Source of the DNA: a virus | Virus record (IMG/VR): IMGVR_UViG_3300017963_000365 | Coordinates: 1-46,924 of that record | Length of the DNA: 46,924 nt | Strand: one strand, 5' to 3' | Shown here: piece after piece, positions 38,755 through 45,854 of the stretch | Layout of the letters: each line of letters opens with the position of its first letter | Numbering within the stretch: position 1 is the first letter of the stretch | Program-made: the position numbers and the translations under genes | The notes under the pieces: model-generated | What the model was told of the DNA's origin: nothing | Databases searched by the model: none | Seen by the model: the letters and a program-made list of their open reading frames with translations, nothing else

Positions 38755-38960
38755 AATGCACCTCCTTTCTCGACCTCATCCAGCTCCAGCACCCAGCTGC
38801 TGCTGTCCTCAGCCGAATAAATCGGATTGATGACCTCCTCCTCGATCCGCTGCACCATCCGCTGTTCCCCGGCCGCGTAGTGGGGGACCAGCTCGTTCTG
38901 CTCGATCAGCTCCCACAGCGCCATCAGCGCCAGCTTGTTCCTGCGAAATTCCGCTTCCAT
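38751..38960 (-). CDS. Small acidic protein, 69 aa
   Basis: AAAGGAG six bases before ATG 38960, chosen over the upstream MGKESV start. Helical (RRNKLALMALWELIEQNELV), ends in an acidic, Ser-rich tail (AEDSSSWVLELDEVEKGGAF). Its stop overlaps the TTG start of the Rad52-like gene, so it may set that gene's translation. Function unknown. Confidence 0.72.
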   Translation of the reverse strand: MEAEFRRNKLALMALWELIEQNELVPHYAAGEQRMVQRIEEEVINPIYSAEDSSSWVLELDEVEKGGAF

Positions 38961-39423
38961 CACTGACTCCTTTCCCATTCGTCTTGGAACGCCTGTATCG
39001 CGTCCTCTTCGTAGATCTCCGTGAGGACGGCGTGTACGCGCGGATCTTGGACAAGGAAGTTAAGAGTTTTTCGGAGATCAGAGACACCAGCCATCGCGGA
39101 AGCAACGATCTCACGGAAAAATATCTCGTGGATCTTGTCTGCGAAGTCGACCTCTGCGACGTAGATCTCCTGGCCGTCGCCAACTCGGATTCCTTTCGGC
39201 ATTCTTCCTCCGATCTGTCGAATGCGTCGTTTCTCACCCTCTTCAACTCTTCCTCTTCATGTGACAGGCGTTCCTGCACCAGATTCGCAATATTGATCTG
39301 GTGTCCCTCCCAACCTCGCGTCTGCTTGATCGTGAACCAGATGTAGAGGGACTCAGGATTCTCGTAGCTGTGCCACTTGCCGTCGAGGAAGTAGCCGTTC
39401 TTGGTGAGCCATGCTTTAGCCAG
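38809..39423 (-). CDS. Open frame without a standard start (core about 39203-39423)
   Basis: Directly after the TAG of the membrane gene (39426-39424) the same frame continues CTG GCT AAA and encodes LAKAWLTKNGYFLDGKWHSY, then ENPESLYIWFTIKQTRGWEG and coiled sequence (LSHEEEELKRVRNDAFDRSE). No ATG, GTG or TTG occurs before GTG 39279. Possible explanations: CTG start (GGAGAG five bases upstream), readthrough of the amber codon, or a one-base indel at ATGGCTC near 39410. Beyond 39203 the frame overlaps the next gene and turns Ser/Arg-rich, probably overrun. Confidence 0.5.
   Translation of the reverse strand: MAKAWLTKNGYFLDGKWHSYENPESLYIWFTIKQTRGWEGHQINIANLVQERLSHEEEELKRVRNDAFDRSEEECRKESELATARRSTSQRSTSQTRSTRYFSVRSLLPRWLVSLISEKLLTSLSKIRAYTPSSRRSTKRTRYRRSKTNGKGVSDGSGISQEQAGADGAVGADRAERAGPPLRGRGTADGAADRGGGHQSDLFG
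38960..39202 (-). CDS. Small alpha/beta protein, 80 aa
   Basis: GGAGGAAGA directly precedes ATG 39202. MPKGIRVGDGQEIYVAEVDF then helices (IHEIFFREIVASAMAGVSDL). TGATG link to the following gene. No family recognised. The upstream frame (38809-39423) reads through this gene in another phase. Confidence 0.72.
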   Translation of the reverse strand: MPKGIRVGDGQEIYVAEVDFADKIHEIFFREIVASAMAGVSDLRKTLNFLVQDPRVHAVLTEIYEEDAIQAFQDEWERSQ

Positions 39424-39627
39424 CTATTCTCTCCATACTACACCTCCTATGAAAAAGAGGATTGCCAGAAAGCAGACGAGGTTGATTACGTAGATAAGGT
39501 AGTCGATCCAGCGGCTCTCGTAAAGCCGGCCGCACCAGACCTCAAAGGATGTCCGATGCCGACAGGTTGTGCCAGTCGTCGTCCTGGGCGAAGTCTTCGT
39601 TCTCCTGCTGCTCGGTGGGCTGGCCAT
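39424..39627 (-). CDS. C-terminally anchored membrane protein, 67 aa
   Basis: The C-terminal 30 residues hold a clear membrane helix (LIYVINLVCFLAILFFIGGV). The only start is ATG 39627, with AGGAGG nine bases upstream, inside the Gam-like gene; the first about 28 residues therefore overlap it by 86 nt and are Ser/Thr/Arg-rich. It ends with TAG, after which the frame continues open. Function unknown. Confidence 0.6.
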   Translation of the reverse strand: MASPPSSRRTKTSPRTTTGTTCRHRTSFEVWCGRLYESRWIDYLIYVINLVCFLAILFFIGGVVWRE

Positions 39628-40225
39628 CGTAGTCGTCCTCCTCGAAGAACTCCTGCTCCGTGGCGATCTCCTTCACCGCACCGGGCTTGAAGTTGACCTT
39701 GTCGCCAGATGTCACCAGTTCGACACCCGGGGGCTCCTCGCCGGTCTCCTTGATATACTCCATGATCTGCTTCTTGTCCGGCTTGGGCTCCTTCGGAGGC
39801 AGCATGAAGGGGATATACCCCGGCTCTCCGCGCTCCTCAGCCCAGCGCATGAAATCGCCTTCATCGACGATCTCGACCCGCTTGCGGCCTTTCGTGGTGT
39901 TGACCTTGCCCGAGGGCAGATCCAGCTTGCGCGTGTTCGTCACCTTCATGTACTCGGTGATGATGTGCTGGTGCCAGTCTATCTTCTTCTGCACCATCTC
40001 TGCGCGACGGGAGAGCCAGAGCTGGATCTTGTCCATTCGCACACGGGCAATCTCCTCGTCCCGCTTCATCACCGCCTGCCAGTAGGCGATCTTCTCCAGG
40101 CTGCTCTCGGCCGCTTCGAGGTTGACAACGGGCTCCTGATCGACGAAGCCGGCCAGGGTGCCGTCCTGCTCCTCGATCAGCTCCTTCTCATCGTCCAGCG
40201 GAATGGGAATCATGTCGTGACTCAT
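39542..40225 (-). CDS. Gam/Gp157-like host-nuclease inhibitor
   Basis: Start at ATG 40225, AGGAGA upstream. The helical core resembles the Gam/Gp157 family: LEKIAYWQAVMKRDEEIARV, WLSRRAEMVQKKIDWHQHII. It is followed by LDLPSGKVNTTKGRKRVEIV, the beta segment typical of Gp157/Gam proteins. Gam of Mu binds DNA ends, and Gam of lambda blocks RecBCD. The C-terminus is an acidic tail ending NLSASDIL. With Rad52 and SSB it forms a recombination set. 227 aa is within range. Confidence 0.78.
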   Translation of the reverse strand: MSHDMIPIPLDDEKELIEEQDGTLAGFVDQEPVVNLEAAESSLEKIAYWQAVMKRDEEIARVRMDKIQLWLSRRAEMVQKKIDWHQHIITEYMKVTNTRKLDLPSGKVNTTKGRKRVEIVDEGDFMRWAEERGEPGYIPFMLPPKEPKPDKKQIMEYIKETGEEPPGVELVTSGDKVNFKPGAVKEIATEQEFFEEDDYDGQPTEQQENEDFAQDDDWHNLSASDIL

Positions 40226-40307
40226 CACGGTCTCCTATGTGAAACCAGGGCGCGATACTTGCGCCCCAGGCAATAAACACGAAAAGGAGTATACAGTAGG
40301 GATTCAT
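40188..40307 (-). CDS. Possible 39-aa hydrophobic peptide
   Basis: ATG 40307 overlaps the upstream stop (ATGA). MNPYCILLFVFIAWGASIAP gives one hydrophobic segment with a signal-peptide look; a polar tail runs into the Gam-like start, ending at TGA 40188. No SD except coupling. Real but small, or chance. Confidence 0.42.
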   Translation of the reverse strand: MNPYCILLFVFIAWGASIAPWFHIGDRDESRHDSHSAGR

Positions 40308-40660
40308 CGGATATGCGTCCCGGCTGCGCTCTCCCGGTGCTGAGGCGTGGTGAACCGGAGCTGGGGATCGCTCACCACCTCCAGCTGTCTGCGGAGCGCC
40401 TTGAGCCAGTCGCTACGGGCTCCGGCACGCACACCCTGCGTGGTACGCCGGCTACCCTGCTCAGGGATCGGCAGATCTTGATTGCTACGCAGCGTCGTGC
40501 GGATGTAGTGCAGCGTCTCGCACAGCGCCTTCACGTCCGACACGTAGATGGGGTTGTTCCGCGCCATGCGGTGCTCGATGCTCGAGACCAGTCGGTCCTG
40601 TTCGAGCATGATCTCCATCAGGATCTGGTGTCGGATGTGCTCCGGCATATCGGGTATCAT
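40304..40660 (-). CDS. Helical unknown protein, 118 aa
   Basis: AAAGGAGAGGCC precedes ATG 40660 (MIPDMPEHIRHQILMEIMLE). Mostly helix (VSDVKALCETLHYIRTTLRS), basic C-terminus. The first gene after the hairpins at 40681-40764. No family recognised. Confidence 0.7.
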   Translation of the reverse strand: MIPDMPEHIRHQILMEIMLEQDRLVSSIEHRMARNNPIYVSDVKALCETLHYIRTTLRSNQDLPIPEQGSRRTTQGVRAGARSDWLKALRRQLEVVSDPQLRFTTPQHRESAAGTHIR

Positions 40661-40680
40661 GGCCTCTCCTTTCAAAAGGT

Positions 40681-40707
40681 GGCCGGGGGGGACGCCTCCC
40701 CCCGGCC
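40681..40707 (-). terminator. Hairpin terminator (leftward)
   Basis: GGCCGGGGGG (40681-40690) with CCCCCCGGCC (40698-40707), 7-nt loop; on the minus strand ACCTTTTG follows. A second hairpin GAGCGGG/CCCGCTC at 40746-40764 lies right after the stop of the preceding gene. Confidence 0.7.
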
Positions 40708-40766
40708 AGCAGTAGAAGGTGGTGTTCAGAGCACCTCCCCTGCGTGAGCGGGAATGCCCCGCTCAA

Positions 40767-41156
40767 TTACGCGAAAACGATGTCCTCTTCAGACGGTACT
40801 GGGGGGTCGGGAATCTCGGGGACTGGGAACGAGATGAGTTGCCCACACTCCTTGCGCCAAACGGTGTGGGTGTCCCAGATAATCGCTTGTAACGTCGCGC
40901 TATCAGGTGCGAGATGAGCGTGTCGGCAGACCACATCAGGAGCACCAGTCCTAAGCTCGGCAGCGCACCGGAAGAAGATAAGAGACCCGACATCCAGCTC
41001 GTCGTGTATTTCATAGTAATCTGCATCTCCTTGAAAGGTCATAGTAGGGAAGCCCTTCCTGTGAAAAGGGTTTTGAGCAGCAGGGAACCGCTCAGGCACA
41101 CGCAGCTCAACGCGCTCCCCCGAACGCAGCCGCGGTTCCCCTGCACCTGGGGCCAT
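40767..41156 (-). CDS. Unknown protein, 91-129 aa
   Basis: The sure part begins MTFQGDADYYEIHDELDVGS (ATG 41042, AGGAAGG 12 bases upstream). An upstream in-frame ATG at 41156 adds 38 sensible residues (SGERVELRVPERFPAAQNPF), but no start has a strong SD. Cysteines and histidines in the middle (RTGAPDVVCRHAHLAPDS). The Pro/Glu-rich tail (PVPEIPDPPVPSEEDIVFA) resembles an SSB-type acidic end. Two hairpins follow its stop. Confidence 0.62.
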   Translation of the reverse strand: MAPGAGEPRLRSGERVELRVPERFPAAQNPFHRKGFPTMTFQGDADYYEIHDELDVGSLIFFRCAAELRTGAPDVVCRHAHLAPDSATLQAIIWDTHTVWRKECGQLISFPVPEIPDPPVPSEEDIVFA

Positions 41157-41205
41157 CGACTGGGAGCCTGTTATCTCCCGGCCCGGGTTCCCTGCTGTCC
41201 CGCTC

Positions 41206-41568
41206 CTATACGTCGAACGGAATGTCGTCGTCGTCGTCCTCGGCCTCATCGGCGCTGTACCGCTTGCCGACGAACCGGAAGTCGCGGACGTGGACCTCCG
41301 TGGTGTAGCGCTTCGTCCCCTCGTTGTCCTCCCAGTCCCGGGTGCGCAGCTCTCCGGTGACGAGCACACTGGAGCCCTTCTGGACGTGCTCGGCCACCAT
41401 CTCGGCCAGCTTCGCCCAGCATACGATCCGGTGCCACTCGGTGCGCTCCTCGCCCTTGATCCGCTGGTTCGTGGCCAGGGAGAAGTTCGCTACGGCGTTT
41501 CCGTTCGTGGTGTGTCGCAACTCGGGGTCTTGACCCACGTTGCCGACGAGAATAACCTGCTGGAACAT
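41206..41568 (-). CDS. ssb: Single-stranded DNA-binding protein
   Basis: A 120-aa OB-fold protein with the standard bacterial-type order: MFQQVILVGNVGQDPELRHT, NFSLATNQRIKGEERTEWHR, SSVLVTGELRTRDWEDNEGT, and FRFVGKR. A short acidic tail ends DDDDDIPFDV, close to the SSB C-terminal tip that recruits partners. AGGAGG precedes ATG 41568. It protects strands during replication and recombination and likely works with the Rad52-type protein. A 22-codon frame starting ATG 41635 (ATGA overlap) might be a leader. Confidence 0.95.
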   Translation of the reverse strand: MFQQVILVGNVGQDPELRHTTNGNAVANFSLATNQRIKGEERTEWHRIVCWAKLAEMVAEHVQKGSSVLVTGELRTRDWEDNEGTKRYTTEVHVRDFRFVGKRYSADEAEDDDDDIPFDV

Positions 41569-41631
41569 GTGGTTCCTCCTTCTGTGATGGTGGGTGGGGA
41601 AGCTCTTTCCCCGTCTTTTGTCTCTTCCACT

Positions 41632-41829
41632 TCATGTAACCCAGTCGTATGCCTTAATTCTCAGGACTACGTCTCGCGCCTCTTGCACGGACGCTTCCAG
41701 GCATTCGGCCGGCTTACTGCTGAACTGGAAGGACTGTGATTTGCACACGAAGATGATGGCAGTCAGCGTAGCCATCAGATCCTCATCCTTCTCATCCAGT
41801 TCGGGTGTCGCATCACGCCGCTTACCCAT
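41632..41829 (-). CDS. Unknown small protein, 65 aa
   Basis: MGKRRDATPELDEKDEDLMA followed by a strand-helix part (TLTAIIFVCKSQSFQFSSKP). AAGGAAA about 12 bases upstream is a weak SD. No family recognised; the fit between neighbours supports it. Confidence 0.6.
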   Translation of the reverse strand: MGKRRDATPELDEKDEDLMATLTAIIFVCKSQSFQFSSKPAECLEASVQEARDVVLRIKAYDWVT

Positions 41830-41853
41830 GAGGAGTTTCCTTCCTGGGGGAGA

Positions 41854-42303
41854 TCAGTTATGCCGGTAGACAACCCAGGTGTTCGCCGCGGACTTGTCGT
41901 AGTCCACTCCCAGGCTCTCGCACAGGCGGGGAGACAGGCACACTCCCTCGATCTCTTCCCCATCGTAGCTGGCCCACTGTTCCTCTGGTGTGTTGAGCCA
42001 GAGATCGAGCCATTCCTCCAGATTGTGCACCTGAACGCTTCCAGGCCCGGCAGACTGGTTCAGAGCCCAGGCGATCAGCGTTTGTTCACCTACGATGCAG
42101 GCGAACTCGCTTGGGTCATTCTCTGCCATGTCAGCCCAGTATTCACGCGCAGCTTCGCCGGCTGCGTCGTGATCCTCGAAAAAGTACCATTCGGTCTTGT
42201 CCTCCAGCTCCAGCATGGTCCAGCCGTAGTTGTGGATTTTCTCGACCCGCAGATACTCATCGTTGATGATGATCCATCCCTCATCGGGATAGTATTTGGT
42301 CAT
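41854..42303 (-). CDS. Acidic unknown protein, 149 aa
   Basis: AGGAGG five bases before ATG 42303 (MTKYYPDEGWIIINDEYLRV), chosen over a GTG six bases earlier. Asp/Glu/Trp-rich (EWYFFEDHDAAGEAAREYWA), no membrane segment. A DNA-mimic role is conceivable from charge, but nothing specific supports it. Confidence 0.72.
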   Translation of the reverse strand: MTKYYPDEGWIIINDEYLRVEKIHNYGWTMLELEDKTEWYFFEDHDAAGEAAREYWADMAENDPSEFACIVGEQTLIAWALNQSAGPGSVQVHNLEEWLDLWLNTPEEQWASYDGEEIEGVCLSPRLCESLGVDYDKSAANTWVVYRHN

Positions 42304-42305
42304 AC

Positions 42306-42677
42306 TCACCTCCTGTGACAGTGCGTGCCGTCGAGAATCCCGTCGTCAACGGGACTGAAGTGTGCTTTCGGGTGTTCGCAGTTCACCCACTCCAGCATAC
42401 AGTAGTTCGCCAGATCGACCAGGGCTTCGAGGTTGCCCTCCTTCTCATACAGCTCGAGTAGTCGATACATCCGCTCTCCGTGAGACCAGCGGTGGGGCTC
42501 GATGAGCCCAGGGGCGTGCTCTCCGTAGCGCAGCGCACCCATCACCAGCCGGTTGCGCATCAGCTGCTCGAAATCTCGATTCCAGCTGTTGCGTCGGATC
42601 TGCACCAGATCCCTTTTCTCACTCTTCTCCACTTCATGTAGAAGCCGGGTTCGGAGATGGTCGTGTTCAGTCTGCAT
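42306..42677 (-). CDS. Helical phage protein, 123 aa (dATP/dGTP-hydrolase-like region?)
   Basis: MQTEHDHLRTRLLHEVEKSE then a helical bundle with RNRLVMGALRYGEHAPGL and LELYEKEGNLEALVDLANYC. The last block resembles the DLANY segment of MazG/DUF5664-type nucleotide-handling proteins, but metal ligands are not clear. Overlaps the preceding gene by 11 nt; its last codons form the SD of the following gene. Confidence 0.7.
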   Translation of the reverse strand: MQTEHDHLRTRLLHEVEKSEKRDLVQIRRNSWNRDFEQLMRNRLVMGALRYGEHAPGLIEPHRWSHGERMYRLLELYEKEGNLEALVDLANYCMLEWVNCEHPKAHFSPVDDGILDGTHCHRR

Positions 42678-42882
42678 CGTCCTCTACCTCCCGCACGCTG
42701 AACTGCCAGTCGAACACCTCCGCGTGCATCTTCTCGAAGACTCCGCGGTGACTGAAGCCTCGGTTCCAGATCTCCTTCACCTTCTCGATGGCGTCGTCCT
42801 CCGTCTCGAAGCCATCCAGGGTGGGGATCAGATCGTAGCTCTCTCTCACCTCCAGCTCCACCACTCCTTTGTATCTCGGCAT
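42667..42882 (-). CDS. Small protein, 71 aa
   Basis: GGAGG before ATG 42882. MPRYKGVVELEVRESYDLIP (strands) then helix (TEDDAIEKVKEIWNRGFSHR) and strand (EVFDWQFSVREVEDDAD). Ferredoxin-like beta-alpha-beta order. No family recognised. Confidence 0.74.
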   Translation of the reverse strand: MPRYKGVVELEVRESYDLIPTLDGFETEDDAIEKVKEIWNRGFSHRGVFEKMHAEVFDWQFSVREVEDDAD

Positions 42883-42892
42883 GTCGGCCTCC

Positions 42893-43060
42893 TCAGAGCG
42901 CGTTGCAGTAGTCCCAGTGCTCCAGATACTCATGGCAGCTCCAGTACTTCTTCGGCTTGCGGCCGTAGACGCGCTCACGGTAAACCGTCTCGCTTCCACA
43001 GACGGGGCAGGCGATGACGGTGATTTTGTACCAGTGCTTCTTCACCTTTCTCTTCTTCAT
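42893..43060 (-). CDS. Zinc-finger-like protein, 55 aa
   Basis: Start at MKKRKVKKHWYKITVIAC (43060). Very basic N-terminus, CPVCGSE, then SCHEYLEHWDYC, giving two cysteine pairs or Cys/His ligands for one zinc. It could bind nucleic acid. Confidence 0.72.
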   Translation of the reverse strand: MKKRKVKKHWYKITVIACPVCGSETVYRERVYGRKPKKYWSCHEYLEHWDYCNAL

Positions 43061-43061
43061 G

Positions 43062-43160
43062 TCAACACCCCCATCGTGAGAAGATGTGGATGAGCAGCAG
43101 AGCACTCATCCACATCAGTAGTTTCCAGGCTACGAACCACCTTCGGTCTTGTCGAGCCAT
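43062..43160 (-). CDS. Possible 32-aa membrane peptide
   Basis: ATG 43160 lies inside the end of the coiled-coil gene. MARQDRRWFVAWKLLMWMSA and then LLLIHIFSRWGC form one Trp/Leu-rich membrane helix with a basic N-terminus. Its TGA lies one base before the next ATG. No strong SD; translational coupling would be needed. Confidence 0.5.
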   Translation of the reverse strand: MARQDRRWFVAWKLLMWMSALLLIHIFSRWGC

Positions 43161-44326
43161 GATGCCATCGAGCAGCGTGCATCCTCCAGGCGATCCTCTG
43201 CGATCACCATGCGGTCCACGGCACTCTGCTTCTCGCACTGAAGCTGCTGGATCTGGCGCACCTTGTCCAGCTCGGACGCCTCCAGGTTGTGGATGCGGTC
43301 GTAGAGCTTGGCCAGCTCATCGCCGCTCTCCAGCTCGTGCACGCGGTTCTGCGCGTTCCGGAGCTTACCGGCCAGCTGGTCGATCTGGACCCGCATCTCA
43401 TCGTTCTCCAGCGACAGCCTCATGCAGTTCTTGCAGGCCTCTTTCCAGCTGGTGAGGAGAGCCTGATACTCCTTCTCCATCCGGATCTTCTCCTCGCGCA
43501 TCTCCTTGAGGAAGTCGCACTGGTTCTTGTTGCGCTGTGCCAGCTCCTCGTTCTCCTCCACGGTTTCATCGCGCTGGCTGACCAGATTCTGCTTTTCCTC
43601 GACGAGCTTGTCGATCATGCGCTGCTGGTGCTCGGCGTGCTTGGTGAGATCCTGGTTGGCGCAGTAATAGTCCTGATTCTCAGCGGTGAGGGACTTGACA
43701 TCGCCTTCGAGGATCTTGGCATGGTCCTGTGCGGACTGAGCCTTGTCAAACCACGTTCCGACATCCTTCTCGCGGCGCTCCAGGGTGTCGAGAATATCCT
43801 TCTTCTCGCGCTTTACCTTCTCGATCTCGCGCCAGTATTCTCCGATCACCCGGTCCCGGTCGGTGACGAGGTTGCGCTGGCGATGCCAGTCGTCGGAGAG
43901 ACGCTGGTGGTCCTCCTTCTCCTTGGCCAGCTCCTCCCGCAGCTCCTTGGTCTCGCCGCAGGTCTCGCACATATGCTTGCAGCAGTCGCACGCCATATCG
44001 TGCGCCTGGAGCTGCTCCTTCTGCTTACGGGCGGTCTCCACGATCTTCTCGTGGGCGTCCTTGTAGGTGAGCGCCGTCTCCTTGAGGCGGTCTCTCTCCT
44101 CCTCCAGGGGCTCCAGCTTCTCGTGCAGCTCCTGAAGGTCGTGACCGGCCTCCTCGTTGATGTTGCGCAGCTCCCGCACTTCGCACAGCAGCTGCTGGAT
44201 ATACTTCTCCTGGCTCTCGATGACGCGGTCCTTCTCGGTCGGGAACGACTCGGTTGCCATGTGGCCCTCCATTCGTTGAATGAGGTACTGCAGCTCTTCG
44301 TTGAGATACCTCTTGACTGTCGCCAC
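43130..44326 (-). CDS. Long coiled-coil protein with cysteine cluster, 398 aa
   Basis: GTG 44326 is chosen because AGGAG lies seven bases upstream. Almost the whole chain is heptad-rich helix (LHEKLEPLEEERDRLKETAL, VSQRDETVEENEELAQRNKN). A cysteine cluster CDCCKHMCETC (C113-C123) interrupts the first third and could bind zinc; another pair occurs at CKNCMRL. No ATPase motif, so it is not an SMC or Rad50 on its own. Possible scaffold for a host or phage complex. Confidence 0.78.
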   Translation of the reverse strand: MATVKRYLNEELQYLIQRMEGHMATESFPTEKDRVIESQEKYIQQLLCEVRELRNINEEAGHDLQELHEKLEPLEEERDRLKETALTYKDAHEKIVETARKQKEQLQAHDMACDCCKHMCETCGETKELREELAKEKEDHQRLSDDWHRQRNLVTDRDRVIGEYWREIEKVKREKKDILDTLERREKDVGTWFDKAQSAQDHAKILEGDVKSLTAENQDYYCANQDLTKHAEHQQRMIDKLVEEKQNLVSQRDETVEENEELAQRNKNQCDFLKEMREEKIRMEKEYQALLTSWKEACKNCMRLSLENDEMRVQIDQLAGKLRNAQNRVHELESGDELAKLYDRIHNLEASELDKVRQIQQLQCEKQSAVDRMVIAEDRLEDARCSMASWLDKTEGGS

Positions 44327-44336
44327 TTCATGTCTC

Positions 44337-44522
44337 CTATCGGTTAGCGCGACGGCTGGCCTTCGCCATGCGCTGGCGCACATACCGCTTGCGGCAGCGT
44401 TTGCTCACCGCCAGGGGATCGCGGAAGCGATTGCCGAAGCGATGCACCTCCTGGGTGTTACGATCCGGAGCCATCAGGCTCCTGAGCTTCTCCTTCACTC
44501 CCTCCAGCATCCTGATCTGCAT
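44337..44522 (-). CDS. Small basic protein, 61 aa
   Basis: Start at MQIRMLEGVKEKLRSLM (44522) for its spacing from GGAGG. Arg/Lys-rich (SKRCRKRYVRQRMAKASRRA), likely nucleic-acid binding. The first 65 nt overlap the SLOG gene. Confidence 0.65.
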   Translation of the reverse strand: MQIRMLEGVKEKLRSLMAPDRNTQEVHRFGNRFRDPLAVSKRCRKRYVRQRMAKASRRANR

Positions 44523-44910
44523 GGACATCCTCCTCTCGGTAGACGAGCTTGATGTGCTTCCAGGGCTTGATGACGAGTTCGTAGTGGTCCGAGACCAGCT
44601 CGAACATATCCTTGGTGCCTTTACTCTCACCATCCCAGATGGCGAGAAAGCAGCACTCCTTGCACAGCAGCGCCATGCACTTGTTGCGGATGTGGCCGGC
44701 TTTCTTGCCGTGGCCACGCCAGTTGGCAGGGAACTTGACCTCCTGGTAGCCGTGGTCGGTGGCATACTGCCCTGCGAGGGTGTCCACGCCACTTGCGTTG
44801 CCGTGGCCTATGAACTTGATCTCAGGGTGCTTCTGAAGATAACGTTCGAGCACCGGATACACAAGGTTCATGTCGGTTATACTGCGGGAACCGGATACGA
44901 TAAGTAGCAT
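44458..44910 (-). CDS. SLOG-fold protein, DUF2493 family
   Basis: AGGAG before ATG 44910. MLLIVSGSRSITDMNLVYPV opens the family; GHGNASGVDTLAGQYATDHG is the nucleotide-binding SLOG motif; FPANWRGHGKKAGHIRNKCM and LAIWDGESKGTKDMFE complete it. Related proteins bind nucleotides or nucleotide-derived signals. The last about 22 residues overlap the next gene and may be overrun. Confidence 0.88.
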   Translation of the reverse strand: MLLIVSGSRSITDMNLVYPVLERYLQKHPEIKFIGHGNASGVDTLAGQYATDHGYQEVKFPANWRGHGKKAGHIRNKCMALLCKECCFLAIWDGESKGTKDMFELVSDHYELVIKPWKHIKLVYREEDVHADQDAGGSEGEAQEPDGSGS

Positions 44911-44925
44911 GATAGACTCCTGGGG

Positions 44926-45114
44926 TTAAGGCAAGTAGCGGCATCCAGCCTCCTCAGCCTCTTCCTGGGAGTCGTAGACGCCGAGCTTGCTATCTTCGGT
45001 GTCGGAGTAGTCCAACACAGTGTCCCACTCCTCCTTGTCGGGGTCATCGCCCCGTTCGGGGATGTAGTGTCTCTCCACACAGTAGGCGACGTAGACGTTA
45101 TACTCTACGATCAT
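44926..45114 (-). CDS. Small acidic protein, 62 aa
   Basis: AAGGAG before ATG 45114. MIVEYNVYVAYCVERHYIPE, then Asp/Glu-rich (DDPDKEEWDTVLDYSDTEDS). No family recognised; part of the run of small early genes. Confidence 0.7.
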   Translation of the reverse strand: MIVEYNVYVAYCVERHYIPERGDDPDKEEWDTVLDYSDTEDSKLGVYDSQEEAEEAGCRYLP

Positions 45115-45116
45115 GA

Positions 45117-45365
45117 CTATCTCCTTACGAGGGCCCAGGCGCGGTAGGTGAGCCAACTGAGTAAGCTGCTCATCGCACCGGCCATGAGCACAATTATACC
45201 GTGAGCAAAGAATGCCTGAGACAGCAGCCAGCTGATACCCAGACTGCTCACGATGTTAGCGGTTGAGGACCGGCACAACAGGTTCTTATACCAGTCCAGC
45301 TTGCACACGAGCATCAGCTCGATCCACCAGCTCATCACAGCGACTACTGCGGCCATCGTTAGCAT
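45117..45365 (-). CDS. Membrane protein with three hydrophobic segments, 82 aa
   Basis: MLTMAAVVAVMSWWIELMLV, then ANIVSSLGISWLLSQAFFAH and GIIVLMAGAMSSLLSWLTYR. Size and three helices are holin-like; position in the early arm is against it. The start overlaps the previous stop by seven bases. Confidence 0.72.
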   Translation of the reverse strand: MLTMAAVVAVMSWWIELMLVCKLDWYKNLLCRSSTANIVSSLGISWLLSQAFFAHGIIVLMAGAMSSLLSWLTYRAWALVRR

Positions 45366-45526
45366 CGGATATCAGCTCCTGTCCATTCGTTGAGCAGTTC
45401 CTGTAGCTTGATCCACTTCTGTTTCTGGTCCCACTTCAAGTAGACCAGATCGAGGCACCACATGTTGCTGAGTAGCGGGAGCATCTCGTCGAGGATCTCC
45501 TTCTCGGAACGCTGAGGCTTATCCAT
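45359..45526 (-). CDS. Small helical protein, 55 aa
   Basis: AGGAGG six bases before ATG 45526. MDKPQRSEKEILDEMLPLLS then WCLDLVYLKWDQKQKWIKLQ; ends LLNEWTGADIRC. Eight-base overlap upstream and seven-base overlap downstream show tight coupling. Function unknown. Confidence 0.72.
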   Translation of the reverse strand: MDKPQRSEKEILDEMLPLLSNMWCLDLVYLKWDQKQKWIKLQELLNEWTGADIRC

Positions 45527-45770
45527 AGATCTCCTCCTTGGGGAGCATGGGCGAGTCCTTGACTTCGACGTGGCCCTCTTCCCACATCTGCTCGGCCCAC
45601 TCCATATACTCCTTCTTGGCCCTGCGGCCTTCGATGGCGTCCTGGCAGTCCTGGGTGAGCTTCTGTGCCTTGCGGGTTACTTCCTGTGCGCCATCAACGA
45701 TTGAATCGCGCATTTTCTTGGCGGCTTCCAGCGGGTTGCCGGAAATGTCGATGCTGATTGCGAGTTTCAT
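45519..45770 (-). CDS. Small helical protein, 83 aa
   Basis: AAGGAG nine bases before ATG 45770. MKLAISIDISGNPLEAAKKM then a long charged helix (AQEVTRKAQKLTQDCQDAIE). No family recognised. First of the coupled run after the 32-aa membrane gene. Confidence 0.75.
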   Translation of the reverse strand: MKLAISIDISGNPLEAAKKMRDSIVDGAQEVTRKAQKLTQDCQDAIEGRRAKKEYMEWAEQMWEEGHVEVKDSPMLPKEEIYG

Positions 45771-45854
45771 GGGGGATAACTCCTTGGTAGAGATGGTAGT
45801 TAGATTGGTTACTTCACTAATGAAAACTTCATATTAAGCTGGGTTTGGAATGTG

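Noticed and set aside
39424-39426. Genome-wide TAG reassignment
   Set aside because: TAG ends several well-supported genes (for example at 25664, 26732, 30112 and 43130), so TAG acts as a stop.
41624-44331. Repeated ACATGAAGTGG motif at about 41635, 42637 and 44331
   Set aside because: Three near-matches, at least one wholly within a coding frame and the others at gene junctions with different roles. Not enough for a regulatory element.
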